From: Burkholderiales bacterium
GTDB taxonomy: Bacteria > Pseudomonadota > Gammaproteobacteria > Burkholderiales > Casimicrobiaceae
Assembly: GCA_025927765.1 (NCBI GenBank)
Contig: JAICKU010000008.1
Coordinates: 18,536 to 82,535, forward strand
DNA length: 64,000 nucleotides
Direction of reading: 5' to 3'
Part shown: positions 43,048 to 51,051 of the stretch, piece by piece
Numbering within the stretch: the stretch's first letter is position 1
How the letters are laid out: each line of letters opens with the position of its first letter
The notes under the pieces: generated by a model
What the model was told of the DNA's origin: nothing
The model's input: the letters and a program-made list of their open reading frames with translations, nothing else
Databases searched by the model: none
Made by a program: the position numbers and the translations under genes

Positions 43048-45651
43048 TCAGGCCGATTTCGCGGCCACCTGCGAGCTGCCCAGTTGCTGCGCCACCTCCG
43101 CCGCCTTCTTCCCGGCGATGAACGCGTGGTCCGAGTTGTAGTACTCCCATTCGCTGTAGCGGCCGGCGAGGATGATGTCGAAGTGCGTCAGCCATTCGCG
43201 GATCCGCGCCACGCGCTCGGCGCGCCCGTGGTCGTACACCACGTACGCGTACGGCATGTCGACTTCGTTCCACGTGAGCAGCCCATCCGAGGGATCGAGC
43301 AGGCCGACGCGCACGCAATCGGCGACGCAGCGGTCGACGAGCGCCCGCCCCGTGGCGGGCAGCGGCTTCCACGGCGAATAGCTGATCTCGCACGTCAAGC
43401 CGAAGCCGCCCGGCGGATTGCAGTGCGGGCTCGCATTGCCCTGCAGGAAGACGCGATGGAACACCGTGTCTTCCGGGAAGTAGATCCAGTGCTTGTCGGA
43501 AAGGTGCGGCCGCGCAATGCCGAGGTTCACGCAGCGGATCGACACGTGCCGCAGCTCGCTCGCCGCCTGCCGGATCTCCGCCGGCGCTTCGTCGCCCATG
43601 GCCGCGATCAGCACGGGCAGCGGCAGCGTGCTGATCAGCGTGTCGAAGTGGAAGCGCCGGCCGTCCTTCAGCGTGACGTTGCGCAGCAGCGGGGACACCT
43701 TCTCGACGTCGGCCTGCAGCACGAGCTCGCCGCGCAGAAGCGGCAGGAAGCCGTTCATCAATGCCTGGAAGCCACCGCGGAGCGGATAGCCGAAGCGCGC
43801 GTTGGGTCCCATCGGCTTCGGCACCGGCGACAGCGCGCCTTCGATCATTTCCTCGAGATCGGGGAGCGGGACGCGTCCGCCGAGCCACGACGTTTCCATC
43901 TCCGCCAACGGTACCGTCCACAGCTTGCGGTTGTAGGGAATCGCGAAGTGCTTGGCGACGCCGGCGCCCCACGTGCGATAGATGAATTCCTCGAAGTTCT
44001 GGGGCCGATCCGCCGGTGCCGACTCGCGCGACGCGACGCCGGTCGCGTCGGCGCAGCAATCCTTGACGTCGGCGCCGTCGCCATCGGGCGCATCGGCGTT
44101 TCGCGCGAGCGTGCCGAAGCGCGCCTCGATCGCGCCGATCAGGCATTCGCGCAGCACCTCGGGAGGCAGGCCGTGCAGCGCACCCTGGAACGGATAGCGC
44201 GTGTACACGCCCTTGCTGTGGATCCACGCTTCGCGTTCCTGCCAATGCACGTTGTCGCCGAGCAGCAGCCGATAGAGGTCCTGCACGTACGGATCGTCGG
44301 AGAACATGATGTGCCCCGCGTGATCGAACGTGAAGCCGGTGTCCTCGATCGAGCGGCACCAGCCGCCGACCTTCGCCTCGCGCTCCAGGACCGTGCATCC
44401 GGCGCCGTAGTGATACGCGGCCGACAGTCCGGTGGGGCCGGCGCCGAGGATCAGGCACGACGACGCGGCCGAGGATGACGACTGCGCCACCTGCGGCACC
44501 TTCCGGCCACGCGATGGCTCGAGCATCATGCGTGCGGCTTCGGTGAGGCCGCGCGTGGCCGCGACATCGATTACGCGGCGCATCTCGCGCGCCGTTTCGT
44601 CCCATGACGTCGCCGCGACGATGCGGCGCATGGCCGCGACGCGTTCGCTGCGCGACGCTTCGGGCTCGACGAGCGCCGCTTCGCATGCCGCGACGAAATC
44701 GTCCGGCGTGTCGGCGAAGCGGACGACGTCGCCGTACAGGCGCTCGACGTCGCCGATCGACGTCGACACGATCGAGCGGCCGGCCGCCATGTATTCGAGC
44801 GTCTTCGTCGGGCTGATGCAGCGCGTCGCCTCGTTTCGCGCAAACGGCAGGATCGCGAGATCCCAGCCCGCGAGAAACGACGGCAGGTCCGCGTAGTCGC
44901 GCTGGCCGAAGTAGTGGATGTTGGGCGCGCGCGGCAGCGTGGCGCGGTCGATCTTCACCACCGGCCCGACGAGGCAGATCTCCCATTCGGGACGGCGCTC
45001 GGCGATCGCAGCGACGAGGTCGACGTCGAGGCGCTCGTCGAGCACGCCGAAGAAGCCGAGGCGCGGGCGCGAGAGCGCCTTCACTTCAGGGTGCGTGATC
45101 GCGACGTCGCCGCCGCGTGCGAAATGGTCGCGATCGACGCTGCTCGGGAAGAGATGCACGTTGAAGTGCCGGCCGCGTCGCGCTTCGTAGAGGCTCGGGC
45201 CACCGCAGAACACGACGTTCGCCACGCGCAGCAACGCGTTCTCGCGCTGCACGAGCTGGCGCGGGGCCGCCTTGAACGCCGTCAGCTCGTCCATGCAGTC
45301 GTACACGACGATCTTCGGCGCGAGCTTCGTCAAGAGCGGCAGCGCCATCGGCGTGTAGAGCCATACGCCGTAGTCGTCGAAATGCTCGCGCGCGAGCGCC
45401 TGCCCGACGAGCTTCTGCAATAGCGGGATCTGGTCGTCGTGGAACCCCGGCGCGGTGAGCGGGGTGTGCGGCGTCAGCACCGTGACGTTCGGGGCCGGCG
45501 ACGCAAGTTCCGCCCGCGGATCGCCCGCCGCGTAGCGCGGCTCCTCGACGAACAGCACGCGGTAGCGACGCGCGAGGCGCGACAGGATCTGCTGCGGGCG
45601 CTGGTACACGAAGTCCCAGCGGAGGTGCGAAAACACGACGAGCTCGTTCAT
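43048..45651 (-). CDS. Fusion of a GT4-type glycosyltransferase and an FAD-dependent (UDP-galactopyranose-mutase/protoporphyrinogen-oxidase-like) oxidoreductase
   Basis: The 867-residue protein has two parts. Residues 1 to about 375 are a glycosyltransferase (LVVFSHLRWDFVYQRPQQIL, GFFGVLDERLDVDLVAAIAE, CISPTKTLEYMAAGRSIV). A Ser/Ala linker follows (about 380-395). Residues 396-867 are a flavoprotein with the dinucleotide motif ILGAGPTGLSAAYHY and GFTFDHAGHIMFSDDPYV, as in mutase-like FAD enzymes. An acidic, Cys-containing insertion lies near residues 520-545. The two functions are usually encoded by separate adjacent genes, so the fusion suggests channelling of a sugar nucleotide. The ATG overlaps the glycosidase stop (ATGA). 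Whether the FAD part is a true mutase is uncertain. Confidence 0.85.
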   Translation of the reverse strand: MNELVVFSHLRWDFVYQRPQQILSRLARRYRVLFVEEPRYAAGDPRAELASPAPNVTVLTPHTPLTAPGFHDDQIPLLQKLVGQALAREHFDDYGVWLYTPMALPLLTKLAPKIVVYDCMDELTAFKAAPRQLVQRENALLRVANVVFCGGPSLYEARRGRHFNVHLFPSSVDRDHFARGGDVAITHPEVKALSRPRLGFFGVLDERLDVDLVAAIAERRPEWEICLVGPVVKIDRATLPRAPNIHYFGQRDYADLPSFLAGWDLAILPFARNEATRCISPTKTLEYMAAGRSIVSTSIGDVERLYGDVVRFADTPDDFVAACEAALVEPEASRSERVAAMRRIVAATSWDETAREMRRVIDVAATRGLTEAARMMLEPSRGRKVPQVAQSSSSAASSCLILGAGPTGLSAAYHYGAGCTVLEREAKVGGWCRSIEDTGFTFDHAGHIMFSDDPYVQDLYRLLLGDNVHWQEREAWIHSKGVYTRYPFQGALHGLPPEVLRECLIGAIEARFGTLARNADAPDGDGADVKDCCADATGVASRESAPADRPQNFEEFIYRTWGAGVAKHFAIPYNRKLWTVPLAEMETSWLGGRVPLPDLEEMIEGALSPVPKPMGPNARFGYPLRGGFQALMNGFLPLLRGELVLQADVEKVSPLLRNVTLKDGRRFHFDTLISTLPLPVLIAAMGDEAPAEIRQAASELRHVSIRCVNLGIARPHLSDKHWIYFPEDTVFHRVFLQGNASPHCNPPGGFGLTCEISYSPWKPLPATGRALVDRCVADCVRVGLLDPSDGLLTWNEVDMPYAYVVYDHGRAERVARIREWLTHFDIILAGRYSEWEYYNSDHAFIAGKKAAEVAQQLGSSQVAAKSA

Positions 45652-46835
45652 GACGTATACCTGGATGGGTTCGAGGCGACGAGCGGGTCGATGCGCGAGC
45701 GCAAGTCGCGCAGCGCCTGCTCGTAAGCGGAATCGTGCACGCGCGGCGCGTGATGGTCGGCGTGCAGAAGTACGTCCCAGAGGCGGCGACCGCGCCAGTA
45801 GCGCGGGTCTTCCCAGGCGGGCCGCTCGACGACGCGCGACAGGCATAGCGCCACGACCTCCACGCCGTGCTCGAGCGACGTGCCGACTTCATCGCCGATG
45901 TCGCGCAGCCATGCGGCGCGCCCGGCCGGCGACGGACTGTTCTCGTCGACGACGATGGGCGTGCCGTAGCGTGCATACACGTCCTCGAGCAGGCGGCAAA
46001 GCGCCGTCGGCGACGACGGGCGTGTGCGGCCGGTGGCGGCCTCGGGCGTGCCACGCCACGCATGCGCACCGCGGTGACAGTGGATCGCGATCGCGTCGAG
46101 GTAACGCGGATGGCCGCCGAGCTGCGGCTCGAGGCGTCCGCACAGCATGTCGAAGGCGCGGAACTGTGCGGCGTGCTGCGTCTCGCCCTGCCCGATCGCG
46201 ATCACGCTCGTCGCCGGCTCGCTATGCAGGAAGCGCGCGTTCGGATCCATCTCCAGGATCGCGTCGCATGCGGCGAGTGCGCCGCGTACGAGCTGCTGCT
46301 TCAACTCGTAGCTGCGATTGCGAAGCTCGGCGCGCGGCGCGCACACGAGGCCCGTTTCGGCGAGCGCCCACGCCAGAAACGAAATCTCGTTGACCGGCGT
46401 GTACACACGGCCTTCCGGGCCAGCGTAAGACGCGAGCACGTGCGCCGTCGAGCGCGCGAGCGCGCGCAGCGCGTCGACGAACGTCTCGCGGCACACGTCG
46501 ATGCCTTCGGGAATGCCATCGCGGCAGAGCGTCCACACGATCTGCAGCCCGTGACGTTTCGCGCATTCCTCGCGCGCGACGACGGTGGAGAAATCAGGCG
46601 CGTCGCCGGTGCCGATCCGCCGCCAGCCGACGCTCTCGCGCACGCATTCGATGCCGGCATCGCGCACGACCGCATAGTCGTGGTCGACGCGCGCTCGGTA
46701 CTCGGCGAGATCGATGCCGTCGCCGGTGCCGAGCTGCCGGATGCCCGGCAGATGGTCGGCCGCGGCGAAGCTCGCGAGCCAGAACGAGCGAAAGAGCGCG
46801 TGGCGTTCGCGCTTCATCGCTCGTTCGGTTCGCAT
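45648..46835 (-). CDS. Glycoside-hydrolase-like (clan A, beta-glucosidase-type) protein
   Basis: The 395 residues resemble TIM-barrel glycosidases: an N-terminal FRSFWLASFAAADH and ECVRESVGWRRIG. TPVNEISFLAWALAETG carries an acid/base-like NE pair, and PIVVDENSPSPAGRAAWLRD carries a possible nucleophile Glu. Classical GH1 has NEP rather than NEI, so activity is unproven; it could act on the cluster's own glycan. Start candidates are ATG 46835 (used) and ATG 46817, the latter preceded by GAACGAG. It is the first gene of the operon running to 41029, with a sigma-54 promoter at 46900-46915. Confidence 0.75.
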   Translation of the reverse strand: MRTERAMKRERHALFRSFWLASFAAADHLPGIRQLGTGDGIDLAEYRARVDHDYAVVRDAGIECVRESVGWRRIGTGDAPDFSTVVAREECAKRHGLQIVWTLCRDGIPEGIDVCRETFVDALRALARSTAHVLASYAGPEGRVYTPVNEISFLAWALAETGLVCAPRAELRNRSYELKQQLVRGALAACDAILEMDPNARFLHSEPATSVIAIGQGETQHAAQFRAFDMLCGRLEPQLGGHPRYLDAIAIHCHRGAHAWRGTPEAATGRTRPSSPTALCRLLEDVYARYGTPIVVDENSPSPAGRAAWLRDIGDEVGTSLEHGVEVVALCLSRVVERPAWEDPRYWRGRRLWDVLLHADHHAPRVHDSAYEQALRDLRSRIDPLVASNPSRYTS

Positions 46836-46899
46836 GTCATCGGAGGTTCGTTGAGAAGGTTTTGCATACGCGCTCCAAAGCGCGCCGGCCTTGCATTTC

Positions 46900-46915
46900 T
46901 GCAATCTCCATGCCG
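46900..46915 (-). promoter_or_regulatory. Sigma-54 (-24/-12) promoter of the glycosidase operon
   Basis: The minus strand reads CGGCATGGAGATTGCA against consensus TGGCAYRNNNNTTGCW; only the first base differs. GG and GC are 10 bp apart, as required. Transcription would start near 46889, 54 bp before ATG 46835. Confidence 0.75.
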
Positions 46916-47024
46916 CGGCGCCGCACACGCGCTTTCACGACACGGCAATCGCGCGCCGCACAAGAGAAGCGGCGCGGTGCGGATCTGATCGAGCGTGCGT
47001 CCGGACGATGCCCCGCGGCGCGAG

Positions 47025-47034
47025 TTACCTGCAA
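47025..47034. promoter_or_regulatory. Possible activator site TTACCTGCAA
   Basis: This 10-mer recurs as its exact reverse complement at 54905-54914. It lies about 110 bp upstream of the 46.9-kb sigma-54 site and about 63 bp upstream of the 47.1-kb one, distances usual for enhancer-binding proteins. Confidence 0.25.
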
Positions 47035-47096
47035 AAGCTACCGCTCGGGAGCGCGCCCATCCACGGTCGCCTAGTTGCGGTGCGCACTCCCTGCGA

Positions 47097-47112
47097 TGGC
47101 ATGTCGCTTGCG
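47097..47112 (+). promoter_or_regulatory. Sigma-54 (-24/-12) promoter before the small ORF and PRC-barrel gene
   Basis: TGGCATGTCGCTTGCG matches TGGCAYRNNNNTTGCW at every position but the last. Transcription would start near 47124, 26 bp before the ATG at 47150, which has its own GGAG. Confidence 0.7.
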
Positions 47113-47149
47113 ACGATGCGTCGCGTCGCCCAAGCTCCCGGAGTTCGCC

Positions 47150-47350
47150 ATGTCGCATCCCGCCGAACCATCCCGCGCCGACGTGTCGAACGGTAGCGGT
47201 GCACGGCTACGCAACGCGAGCGATACGCGCGCGTTTCCGCGCTGCGAACCGGCATACACGCATTTCGAGCTCGGCGCATCTTCGGAGCAACGACCGACGG
47301 CCGGAATGGCCAAACGCTACACGCCGCGGTACGGCGTACGAAAGGAGTAA
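47150..47350 (+). CDS. Small ORF of unknown function, coupled to the PRC-barrel gene
   Basis: This is a 66-codon frame with GGAG 6 bases before the ATG. It lies just downstream of a sigma-54 promoter match, and its TAA stop overlaps an ATG at 47350 (TAATG). The product is polar, basic at the C-terminus (AGMAKRYTPRYGVRKE), with one Cys and no membrane segment. I do not recognise it. Support comes from signals and position rather than homology, so it may instead be a 5' leader. Confidence 0.4.
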   Translation: MSHPAEPSRADVSNGSGARLRNASDTRAFPRCEPAYTHFELGASSEQRPTAGMAKRYTPRYGVRKE

Positions 47351-47352
47351 TG

Positions 47353-47814
47353 ATGGCAACCACGCAAACTGGAACGACCACCTCGTTGAACCCGATGTGG
47401 GCAGGCGACGTCGACGCGCGCTATCGCACCGGCGACGATTACTGGACCGAGCGCAGCGGCGGTCCCGGACCGCAGGTGATGGCCGCCGACACACTGCAGG
47501 GCGACAAGGTGAAGAACGACGCCGGCGAGGATCTCGGCGAGATCACCGACATCATGATCGACGTGCCGACCGGTCGCGTTGCATATGCGGTGATGTCCGT
47601 CGGCGGCTTCCTCGGCATCGGCGACAAGCTGTTCGCGATTCCATGGTCGGCGATGCAGCTCGATCCGGACAACAAGTGCTTCCGCATGAACATCGCGAAG
47701 GAACGCTTCGAGCAGGCGCCCGGCTTCGACAAGGATCATTGGCCGACGATGGCCGACCAGCGCTGGGCCGAGGACGTGCATTCGTTCTACAACGCGCGCC
47801 CGTACTGGTACTGA
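47353..47814 (+). CDS. PRC-barrel domain protein
   Basis: The 153-residue protein contains a PRC barrel (MAADTLQGDKVKNDAGEDLG, EITDIMIDVPTGRVAYAVMS) and then VGGFLGIGDKLFAIPWSAM, as in the PRC-barrel proteins often induced by stress in Proteobacteria. The N-terminus is Thr-rich and the C-terminus ends YNARPYWY. Two ATGs are possible; 47353 has AAAGGAG at the better distance, and 47350 overlaps the upstream stop. The exact role is unknown. The sigma-54 match at 47097 may drive it. Confidence 0.82.
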   Translation: MATTQTGTTTSLNPMWAGDVDARYRTGDDYWTERSGGPGPQVMAADTLQGDKVKNDAGEDLGEITDIMIDVPTGRVAYAVMSVGGFLGIGDKLFAIPWSAMQLDPDNKCFRMNIAKERFEQAPGFDKDHWPTMADQRWAEDVHSFYNARPYWY

Positions 47815-47830
47815 CCCCGCGACCGGGCCA

Positions 47831-47850
47831 GTGCGGAAGCAGGCCCGCAC
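47831..47850 (+). terminator. Hairpin after the PRC-barrel gene
   Basis: GTGCGG (47831-47836) pairs with CCGCAC (47845-47850) across 8 bases, 17 bp after the stop. No T-tract follows directly, but the composite repeat begins at once. Confidence 0.35.
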
Positions 47851-47966
47851 GAAAGTAGGGTCGGACTCTGCTTTTCCGGCTCGCACTCGCACGCAGAAAG
47901 CAGGGTCCGGCCCCGGGTCTGGCCCTGCTTCTTCTTGCGGCAAGTAGAGCCTGACCCTACTTTCTT
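47851..47966. repeat. Palindromic dispersed repeat, copy 4 (composite, diverged)
   Basis: The outer arms are 47851-47875 (begins GAAAGTAGGGTCGGACTCTG) and 47941-47966 (reverse complement begins AAGAAAGTAGGGTCAGGCTC); they pair with a few mismatches. A second inverted pair is nested inside: AGCAGGGTCC at 47899-47908 with GGCCCTGCT at 47921-47929. It lies between the PRC-barrel and topoisomerase genes. Confidence 0.75.
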
Positions 47967-48034
47967 CGTGACCGTGCTTTCTTCGACAGGCGTACACGGA
48001 ACGCGCGATCGCAGCGTCGCGTCATACGTTCGCC

Positions 48035-49186
48035 ATGTCGACCCTGACTGAATCCATCCGCGTCAACGGCGGCGCATCGCCTGCAGTTGCGGTCGATCCC
48101 GAACTGCGGGCAACGCTGCGCAAGGCGTCGCTGCATTACAGCCGTCCCGGCGATCGCGGCTTCCGACGCGAAGGCAAGCCCGACGCGTTTCGCTACATCG
48201 ACGCCGACGGCCGCCGGGTGCGCAACACCGACACGCTCGCGCGCATCCGCAACCTCGCGATCCCGCCCGCATGGACGTCGGTGTGGATCTGCGAGGATCC
48301 GCAAGGCCACCTCCAGGCCACGGGCCGCGATGTGCGCGGTCGCTTGCAGTACCGCTACCACGCGCAGTGGCGCGCGCAGCGCGACGAGCACAAGTTCGAC
48401 CGCCTCGCGCAGTTCGGCGCCGCGTTGCCGGCGATCCGCGATGCCGTCGAGCGCGATCTCGCGCAGCCCGGCCTCACGCGCCGCAAGCTCCTGGCCGCGA
48501 TGGTGAAGCTGCTCGATCGGACGTACGTGCGCGTGGGCGACGAACGCTATCGCCGCGACAACGGCAGCTTCGGCCTCACGACGTTGCGCACGCGCCACGT
48601 GAAGGTGTCGGGCGACACGATCCGCCTGCGCTTTCGCGGCAAGTCGGGAAAGGAGCACGACCTCGCGCTGTCCGACCGGCGGCTCGCGCGCGTCGTGCGC
48701 CGCTGCATGGACCTGCCCGGTTACGAGCTCTTCCAGTACGTCGACGACGGGGAAGCGCGGACGCTCTGCGCGACCGACATCAACGAATACCTGCAGGAGA
48801 TCTCGGGCACCGACTACACGTCGAAGGATTTCCGCACGTGGGGCGCGACCGTGATCGCCACCGTGCTGCTCACGCGCTACGGGCTTCCCGATGCAGTGAG
48901 CGAGCGCACGAGGACGGTCAACCGCGCCTTGCGTTCGGCGGCGCATGCGCTCGGCAACACGCTGGCCGTGTGTCGCAAGAGCTACGTGCACCCGGGCGTG
49001 GTCGAAGCGTACCTCGAAGACGCGCTGCCGCCGCGGCGCGTCAACCTCGACGTGCCCGGCCTTCGCGCCGGCGAGCGGCGCACGCTCGCACTGCTCAGGA
49101 AATTTCGGACGCCGGTGAAACGGCGTCGTGTACGCTCGCGGCCGCGGGGCGAGGCGCGCTCGCCAGCCGGCGCGGCTGCCGCCTGA
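48035..49186 (+). CDS. DNA topoisomerase IB
   Basis: The 383 residues match bacterial/poxviral-type topoisomerase IB. An N-terminal domain (RRVRNTDTLARIRNLAIPPAW) precedes the catalytic domain with RVGDERYRRDNGSFGLTTLR, LRFRGKSGKEHDL and KDFRTWGATVIA; the nucleophile Tyr317 is in CRKSYVHPGV. It relaxes supercoils through a 3'-phosphotyrosine intermediate. A basic tail (KRRRVRSRPRG) follows. The last 92 bp overlap the convergent deacetylase gene. No ribosome site is obvious at the ATG, but the family N-terminus fits. Confidence 0.92.
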   Translation: MSTLTESIRVNGGASPAVAVDPELRATLRKASLHYSRPGDRGFRREGKPDAFRYIDADGRRVRNTDTLARIRNLAIPPAWTSVWICEDPQGHLQATGRDVRGRLQYRYHAQWRAQRDEHKFDRLAQFGAALPAIRDAVERDLAQPGLTRRKLLAAMVKLLDRTYVRVGDERYRRDNGSFGLTTLRTRHVKVSGDTIRLRFRGKSGKEHDLALSDRRLARVVRRCMDLPGYELFQYVDDGEARTLCATDINEYLQEISGTDYTSKDFRTWGATVIATVLLTRYGLPDAVSERTRTVNRALRSAAHALGNTLAVCRKSYVHPGVVEAYLEDALPPRRVNLDVPGLRAGERRTLALLRKFRTPVKRRRVRSRPRGEARSPAGAAAA

Positions 49187-49943
49187 CGCGGCGCACCCAT
49201 TCGCCCTTCGTCACCGGACGCCGCTCGGCAAGCGCGGCGCAGATCAGCTCGCGCCAATGCGCGACGACGTTCTTGTCGCGCACGTCCTGCGGATGCAGCG
49301 ACACGCGCAAAAGCGGCATGCGTCGCGCGCGCCGCAACTCGTGCCCGATCGCAAGCCTCGACACCGCACGTCGCACGACGCTGTCGGGGCTGTACCACAG
49401 GTTCGCCGTCGGTTCGAAGCGCCAATCGGGCAGATGATAGATGCCGCTTCGCACCGTCACGTAATCGAACGGGTGCGGCGATGCGGTGAGCGCCGCGCGC
49501 GCACCGGCGCCGAGCAGCCATGCGGGCGGCACGAATCCCGCCAGCGGCCAGCGGCAGGCGCGAAAGAGCGCGACGCCGCGCGCGAGCCGCCACGCGGCGG
49601 CCGCGCTGTCGAGCGCGGCGAACTCGCCTTCGCTGCGCGTCAGCACGCGCCGCTCGACCCACTCGCGCACGCTCGTCGCCGCCGCCGCATCGTCCAGGTG
49701 ATAGCAGCCGTGCAGGATCAGTTCGTCGCCGCGTGCGCGCCGCGCGTCCATCGCCGCGACGAACGCATCGTCGACCCCGAACTTCGCGTGATAGTGGAAA
49801 TGCGGGACGACGAGGAGCGAGATCGGCGATGCACCGAGGTCGTCGAGCATCGCGAGCAACTCGCGGCATTCGGGGAGGGTCGCCGGCGACACGTCGTGCA
49901 GCGCGACGGCGACCCCGCGATGCGCGCCTTCAGGAAGTGGCAT
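49095..49943 (-). CDS. Polysaccharide-deacetylase-like protein (DUF2334 type)
   Basis: The 282 residues start MPLPEGAHRGVAVALHDVSP and contain LHDVSPATLPECRELLAMLD, VVPHFHYHAKF and ELILHGCYHLDD, the His/Asp metal-site pattern of the NodB/DUF2334 deacetylases. LLRVSLHPQDVRDKNVVAHW lies near the end. It probably removes acetyl groups from glycan amino sugars, by inference from fold and context. The start overlaps the end of the upstream glycosyltransferase by 14 bp. The C-terminal 30 residues are coded opposite the topoisomerase tail and look unconstrained. Confidence 0.82.
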   Translation of the reverse strand: MPLPEGAHRGVAVALHDVSPATLPECRELLAMLDDLGASPISLLVVPHFHYHAKFGVDDAFVAAMDARRARGDELILHGCYHLDDAAAATSVREWVERRVLTRSEGEFAALDSAAAAWRLARGVALFRACRWPLAGFVPPAWLLGAGARAALTASPHPFDYVTVRSGIYHLPDWRFEPTANLWYSPDSVVRRAVSRLAIGHELRRARRMPLLRVSLHPQDVRDKNVVAHWRELICAALAERRPVTKGEWVRRVRRQPRRLASAPRPAAASVHDAVSPASEIS

Positions 49944-51051
49944 AGCGCGCCGTGCCCGTCGGTTGCGACGCGAGCGCCGCGCGATAGAGACCCAGCAATC
50001 CTCGCATGGCGTTGTCCCACGCGTATTCGCTTTCGGCGTGGCGGCGCGCCGCTGCACCCTGCACCGCCGGATCGCGCCGGTAGAACTCGACGATGCCCTC
50101 GGCGAGCGCGACCGGGTCGCGCGTGCGCACGAGCACGCCCGCGTCGGGCGCGACGATCTCGGGCAACGCGCCGGCGTCGGCCGCGACCACGCCGCGGCCG
50201 CAGGCCATCGCCTCGATCACCACGAGGCCGAACGTCTCCTGGTCGCCCGCGTGCACGAGGCCGTCGACGCTCGCGAGAATGCGAGCGAGCTCGCGCGACG
50301 AATGCAGGAAGGGCAACAGCGTCACGTTCGACGGCAGCGGCGCATCGAGCGGCGGTCCCGCGAGCACGAGGTGATAGCGCGAACCGAGCAGGCGAAACGC
50401 ATCGAGCAGCACGCCGACGTTCTTCTCGCGCGAGAAGCGGCCCGCGTACGCCAGCAGACGCACGCGCGGCGACAGCCCGAGTTCGCGCCGCAGCGCAGGC
50501 ACCCGCCGCGCAGGCGAGAACAGTTCGGTGTCGACGCCGAGCGGTCGTGCGACGACGCGGTCGACCCCCCAGCGCAAAAGCTCGTCGCGCATGAACGTCG
50601 ACGGCGCGACGACGAGATCGCAACGGCGGTAGAACGCGCGACCGTACGCGCGGACCGCGGCGCCGGGCAGCGCGCCGAAGCGCCGCGTTGCCATGCGGGC
50701 AATGTCGCTATGGCAGAACGCGATCACCGGCACGTCGAGCGCGCGCGCCGCCGACAGCGCGCTCCACGCCTCCGGACCCGCATCGCCGACCTCGATGAGG
50801 TCGGGGTCCGCATGCCGGATGGCGCGCGCCCAGCGATGAACGCCGAGCGGCCAGCGATGACCGTTCACCGTGCGCGTGCGCGTGCGAAGGAAGATCTCGC
50901 CGTTCGCACCACGCGCGTCGGCCGCACCCGGCACGAGCAGCGAGTGACGCAGCGTCGTGTGCCGGCGCAGCCACGCGTGCTTCGCGCGAAGATAGCGGAC
51001 CACACCCCCGCTCGTCGGAGCGTACAGCATCGTGACGTCGAGCAGATGCAT
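49930..51051 (-). CDS. Glycosyltransferase, GT4 type
   Basis: The 373 residues begin MHLLDVTMLYAPTSGGVVRY, the acceptor-side loop of GT4 enzymes of the mannosyl/glycosyltransferase kind. C-terminal motifs are RLLAYAGRFSREKNVGVLLD and HAGDQETFGLVVIEAMACGR (E-x7-E). Its ATG fits the family N-terminus; the in-frame extension to 51159 is Pro/Ala-rich. The deacetylase overlaps its 3' end, so the two form a small operon. I find no sigma-54 site in the 170 bp upstream. Confidence 0.88.
   Translation of the reverse strand: MHLLDVTMLYAPTSGGVVRYLRAKHAWLRRHTTLRHSLLVPGAADARGANGEIFLRTRTRTVNGHRWPLGVHRWARAIRHADPDLIEVGDAGPEAWSALSAARALDVPVIAFCHSDIARMATRRFGALPGAAVRAYGRAFYRRCDLVVAPSTFMRDELLRWGVDRVVARPLGVDTELFSPARRVPALRRELGLSPRVRLLAYAGRFSREKNVGVLLDAFRLLGSRYHLVLAGPPLDAPLPSNVTLLPFLHSSRELARILASVDGLVHAGDQETFGLVVIEAMACGRGVVAADAGALPEIVAPDAGVLVRTRDPVALAEGIVEFYRRDPAVQGAAARRHAESEYAWDNAMRGLLGLYRAALASQPTGTARYATS

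Larger units (their letters stand above)
46836..47149. other. Divergent intergenic region with two sigma-54 promoter matches
   Basis: These 314 bp separate the glycosidase operon (minus) from the small ORF/PRC-barrel genes (plus). I see no coding gene. It holds sigma-54 matches at 46900-46915 (minus) and 47097-47112 (plus), about 180 bp apart, leaving room for shared activator sites between them. TTACCTGCAA at 47025-47034 recurs inverted before the 55-kb operon. Confidence 0.7.
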
